A stretch of 45,849 nucleotides of DNA. Source: Pseudomonadota bacterium (GTDB lineage Bacteria; Pseudomonadota; Alphaproteobacteria; Rhizobiales; Hyphomicrobiaceae). A model generated the notes under the pieces. That model worked only from the letters and a program-made list of their open reading frames with translations, did no database searches and was not told the DNA's origin. The position numbers and the translations under genes are program-made. Shown here piece by piece: positions 43,482-45,849 of this stretch. Numbering within the stretch: position 1 is the first letter of the stretch; each line of letters starts with the position of its first letter. The stretch is taken from NCBI GenBank assembly GCA_023430315.1, contig JAEZAW010000274.1, forward strand, positions 1 to 45,849. Reading direction: 5' to 3'.

Positions 43482-44189
43482 CTAGAATCGGAGGAAGAGC
43501 CGGTTGAAGCGCTTGCGATCTTCGAGAAGTCGCACGAGCGCGGACACGCCACGGTTGACCGTGAAGTAGATGATGAGAAGCGTCAGATAGACCTCGAGCG
43601 GCGCCGTCATCAGGCGCGCGCCGATCTGCTTGCCGATCTCGGTGAGATCCGACAGGCCGATCAGGAATGCGAGGGAGGTGTTCTTTATGGACACCACGTA
43701 GCGGCCGGCGAGTGCCGGCAGCATGTTGAAGAACGCCTGAGGTAGAACGATCTTCCTTTGGATCTGGTGTGCCGCCAGGCCGAGTGCGCGGCCAGCCTCG
43801 ATGTTCGACGGTGCGATCGACTTGATGCCGCCGTGTACGATCTCCGCGATATAAGCGCCGGTGAACAGGGTCAGCGCGATCAGAACGCTCGAGAACTTTG
43901 AGATGGTAAGGCCGAGCGCCGGCGGTACGAAGTAAGCCCAGAAGACCAGGATCAGCAGTGGGACGTTCCGGAAAGCCTGGACGTAGATCATCGCGGGCAA
44001 GTTGATGGCGCGCCGCTCTGAGCTGCGCATCATACCGACAATTGCGCCGATGAGCGTTGCGCCGATGATGGCCAGCAGACCAATGGTCAGCGTGAGCGCC
44101 AGACCGCCAAGCTGCCCGCGCGTGAAGAGATCCCCAAACAGAAGCCTCTGCCAGTTCGCGAACGTCCAGACGCGTTCCCAATTATTCAT
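43482..44189 (-). CDS. Polar amino acid ABC transporter permease (HisM/GlnP family), second
   Basis: This 235-residue inner-membrane protein has five helices. The amino acid permease motif occurs as NIEAGRALGLAAHQIQRKIV, then LPQAFFNMLPALAGRYV, and KNTSLAFLIGLSDLT is the typical HisM/GlnP family segment. It starts on the last base of the first permease stop (TGATG). It pairs with the first permease to form a heterodimeric channel. It is followed after 24 bases by the class III aminotransferase. Confidence 0.9.
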   Translation of the reverse strand: MNNWERVWTFANWQRLLFGDLFTRGQLGGLALTLTIGLLAIIGATLIGAIVGMMRSSERRAINLPAMIYVQAFRNVPLLILVFWAYFVPPALGLTISKFSSVLIALTLFTGAYIAEIVHGGIKSIAPSNIEAGRALGLAAHQIQRKIVLPQAFFNMLPALAGRYVVSIKNTSLAFLIGLSDLTEIGKQIGARLMTAPLEVYLTLLIIYFTVNRGVSALVRLLEDRKRFNRLFLRF

Positions 44190-44914
44190 CAGGCGCCGCT
44201 CCCGGGACTGATCGTGGCGGCGCGGGCCGTGATGTGGCGCGACAATCGTGCGTTGATGAGATTGCCGATGCCCACGGTAGTGAGGCAGAGGATGAAGTAG
44301 ATCACAGTCACGGCGGTCAGTGCTTCGATGCCGCGGAATAGGAAATTGTCGATCGAGCGATACTGATAGGTGAGCTCCGCCACGCCGATCGCCAGCGCCA
44401 GCGACGTGTTCTTCACGAGCGATGTCGTCTCATTGAGCAGGGGTGGAATGAGAATGCGGATCGCCTGCGGATAGAGCACCTTTCGCAGCGCTTGCCCGAG
44501 ACCAAGGCCGAGTGCGCGCGCGGCTTCGAGTTGCCCGCGCGGTATCGCGTTCAAGCCGGCGCGGATCACCTCGGAGAAGAACGCGCCGTGATAGATCGAA
44601 AGCGCAATCACGGCGGCGCCGAATTCGTATCCGAAGTCGCGCAATGCAAGGAACATCGGTTGCGGCAGGATGTAGGACGCCGAGAAGTACCAGAACAGAA
44701 TTTGCACGACGGGCGGCGTATTGCGGGAGAACTCTACGAAGAGCCAGCAGAAGGGCTCGGCCCAACGCCAGCCGATCCACCGCAATGTTCCCATGAGGAA
44801 GCCGATGGAGATTGCCAGGAGCAGCGCGCAGCCGGAGAGCTTGAGCGTGACGACGAGACCGCTGAGGATCGCGAGCCCAGGCTCGCCCCAGAGGATGCTC
44901 CAGTCCAACTTCAT
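44189..44914 (-). CDS. Polar amino acid ABC transporter permease (HisQ/GlnP family), first
   Basis: This 241-residue permease has five helices. Family marks are FVEFSRNTPPVVQILFWYF, RGQLEAARALGLGLGQALRKV, YPQAIRILIPPLLNE and LVKNTSLALAIGVAELTYQ. ATG 44914 is the likely start; a GTG at 44923 is in frame. It follows the binding-protein gene after 67 bases that contain a long hairpin. Together with its partner it would form the membrane channel of an importer whose ATPase gene is not in this operon. Confidence 0.9.
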   Translation of the reverse strand: MKLDWSILWGEPGLAILSGLVVTLKLSGCALLLAISIGFLMGTLRWIGWRWAEPFCWLFVEFSRNTPPVVQILFWYFSASYILPQPMFLALRDFGYEFGAAVIALSIYHGAFFSEVIRAGLNAIPRGQLEAARALGLGLGQALRKVLYPQAIRILIPPLLNETTSLVKNTSLALAIGVAELTYQYRSIDNFLFRGIEALTAVTVIYFILCLTTVGIGNLINARLSRHITARAATISPGSGA

Positions 44915-44939
44915 GGCTTGCACCTATTGGATTCCGTAC

Positions 44940-44969
44940 GTGCGGCGGCGCGCTCTGGCGTCGCCGCAC
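44940..44969 (-). other. Long hairpin between amino acid binding protein and permease genes
   Basis: GTGCGGCGGCGC (44940-44951) pairs with GCGTCGCCGCAC (44958-44969) over 12 positions with one mismatch and a 6-base loop. On the minus strand it begins 12 bases after the binding-protein stop. No T run follows. It probably stabilises the binding-protein message or slows transcription into the permeases. Confidence 0.55.
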
Positions 44970-44981
44970 GGCGTCACCGAG

Positions 44982-45842
44982 CTACTCGTCCCACTGCGGG
45001 ATGCTGAAGTCGCCAAAGTCCGCCACGGTCATCTGGAGCTTGGAGCCCTTGCCGAGCCACTTGTCGAACAGCTTCTGCCAGGTGCCGTCCTTGAACTGGT
45101 CCTGCAGCAGGAAGTTGATGGTGTCGCGTGACTTGGAGTCGTTCTCGCGCACGACGGCTGCGTAATAGGCGCCGCTGTAGAAGCCTTCCTTGCCGACCAG
45201 CTCGTAGGCATCGGGATTGGGAGAGGCGGAGCGCAATCCCGCGAGCAGGATATTGTCGGTTGCGACCGCATCGACGGTGCCGCGCTCGAGCGCGAAGAAC
45301 GCTTCGGGCCAATTCTGGAATGTCTGAACGACCGCCTTCGGCTGAAGACGCGGGATCTTCTTCACTGCACCAGAGCCCGCATCCAATCCGAAGCGCTTGC
45401 CATCCATGTCCGTCAGGGTCTTGATGCCGCTGCCTTTCTTCACCAGAAGGGTTTGCGGCGTATAGAGATACGGCAAGGTGAAGTCGACGACCTGGTCACG
45501 GTTCCGGTAGTGGCTGACGGTTGCGAAGATGATGTCGATGCGCCCCTGCTGCAGGAGCTGGACACGATTCGAGGCCTTCACCGGCTCGAGCTCGATCTTC
45601 ACGTTCAGGCGCTTGGCAATGTCCTTGACGAGCTCGATCTCGAAGCCGTCGAGCTCGCCTTTGTCATCGACGAAGCCGAGGAATGGCGCATCATTCTTCA
45701 CGCCCACGCGGAGCACGCCGCGCTCCTTGACGTCGTCGATCATAGTCTTCGTGCAACTGCACTGCGCGTCCGCAGGCTTTGAGACGCCCGCTGTCATGGC
45801 GAGGCCAACTACCACCGATAACGCTGCACCTATCGATCTCAT
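44982..45842 (-). CDS. Polar amino acid ABC transporter substrate-binding protein
   Basis: This 286-residue periplasmic protein has a signal peptide (MRSIGAALSVVVGLAMTAGVS, cut near ADA-QC), two cysteines at the mature N-terminus (QCSCTK) and the SBP_bac_3 fold: GVLRVGVKNDAPFLGFVDDKGELDGFEIEL, then GRIDIIFATVSHYRNRDQVVDF, in which Asp and Arg residues hold the ligand's amino and carboxyl groups. It is the first gene visible on this strand and starts 7 bases from the right edge. It belongs with the two permeases and two PLP enzymes. Confidence 0.9.
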   Translation of the reverse strand: MRSIGAALSVVVGLAMTAGVSKPADAQCSCTKTMIDDVKERGVLRVGVKNDAPFLGFVDDKGELDGFEIELVKDIAKRLNVKIELEPVKASNRVQLLQQGRIDIIFATVSHYRNRDQVVDFTLPYLYTPQTLLVKKGSGIKTLTDMDGKRFGLDAGSGAVKKIPRLQPKAVVQTFQNWPEAFFALERGTVDAVATDNILLAGLRSASPNPDAYELVGKEGFYSGAYYAAVVRENDSKSRDTINFLLQDQFKDGTWQKLFDKWLGKGSKLQMTVADFGDFSIPQWDE

Positions 45843-45849
45843 AGAACAC

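Overview
The window is GC-rich, gene-dense bacterial DNA. It has tightly packed operons with many ATGA, TGATG or GTGA start/stop overlaps and no rRNA, tRNA, phage or insertion-sequence genes that I can see. The gene content fits an alphaproteobacterium of the order Hyphomicrobiales (Rhizobiales). It carries two complete TRAP transporters, two tripartite tricarboxylate (TTT/Tct) transporters, a manganese-type ABC importer behind a TTGCAA-type palindrome, and a Bradyrhizobium-like beta-1,3/1,6-glucan locus. The host assignment is inference from gene content.

Layout. 1-6.9 kb (+): the end of a LivF-like ATPase, a PanB-family aldolase, an acetolactate-synthase-like ThDP enzyme, a TRAP transporter (DctP-Q-M), a decayed DctM tail and a HutD-like cupin. 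7.1-10.6 kb (-): a four-gene SitABCD-type Mn/Fe importer, with a DUF1007 gene diverging from it. 11.7-13.7 kb: an aldo/keto reductase and two small secreted proteins. 13.8-22.3 kb: two TTT transporters facing away from a central AsnC regulator, a serine/threonine-dehydratase-like enzyme and a PxpA homologue. The left TctC gene has an in-frame stop. 22.3-27.5 kb: a GntR regulator, a second TRAP transporter and a MmgE/PrpD enzyme. 27.7-31.8 kb: a NitT/TauT-type ABC importer followed by a beta-lactamase-fold hydrolase. 31.9-35.0 kb: a TetR regulator with twin operators, an AidB-like acyl-CoA dehydrogenase and an SDR. 35.3-40.7 kb: a beta-glucan locus with a GH17 membrane protein, a small secreted protein and a GH17-GT2 fusion. 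40.8-45.8 kb (-): a polar amino acid ABC importer (binding protein and two permeases, no ATPase) with two PLP enzymes.

How it works together. Most of the window is a series of uptake-plus-catabolism modules for small organic acids and amino-acid-like compounds. Each has a periplasmic binding protein, a permease set, one or two enzymes and often its own regulator. Four importer operons have a strong stem-loop directly after the binding-protein gene, two of them followed by a T run. This suggests a common way of making more binding protein than permease. Substrates cannot be read from the sequence.

The best candidates for something undescribed are the two-PLP-enzyme amino acid operon at the right end, the mirror-image TTT locus around the dehydratase and PxpA genes, and the PanB/ThDP pair beside uptake genes. 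I see no defence system, CRISPR array or secondary-metabolite assembly line.
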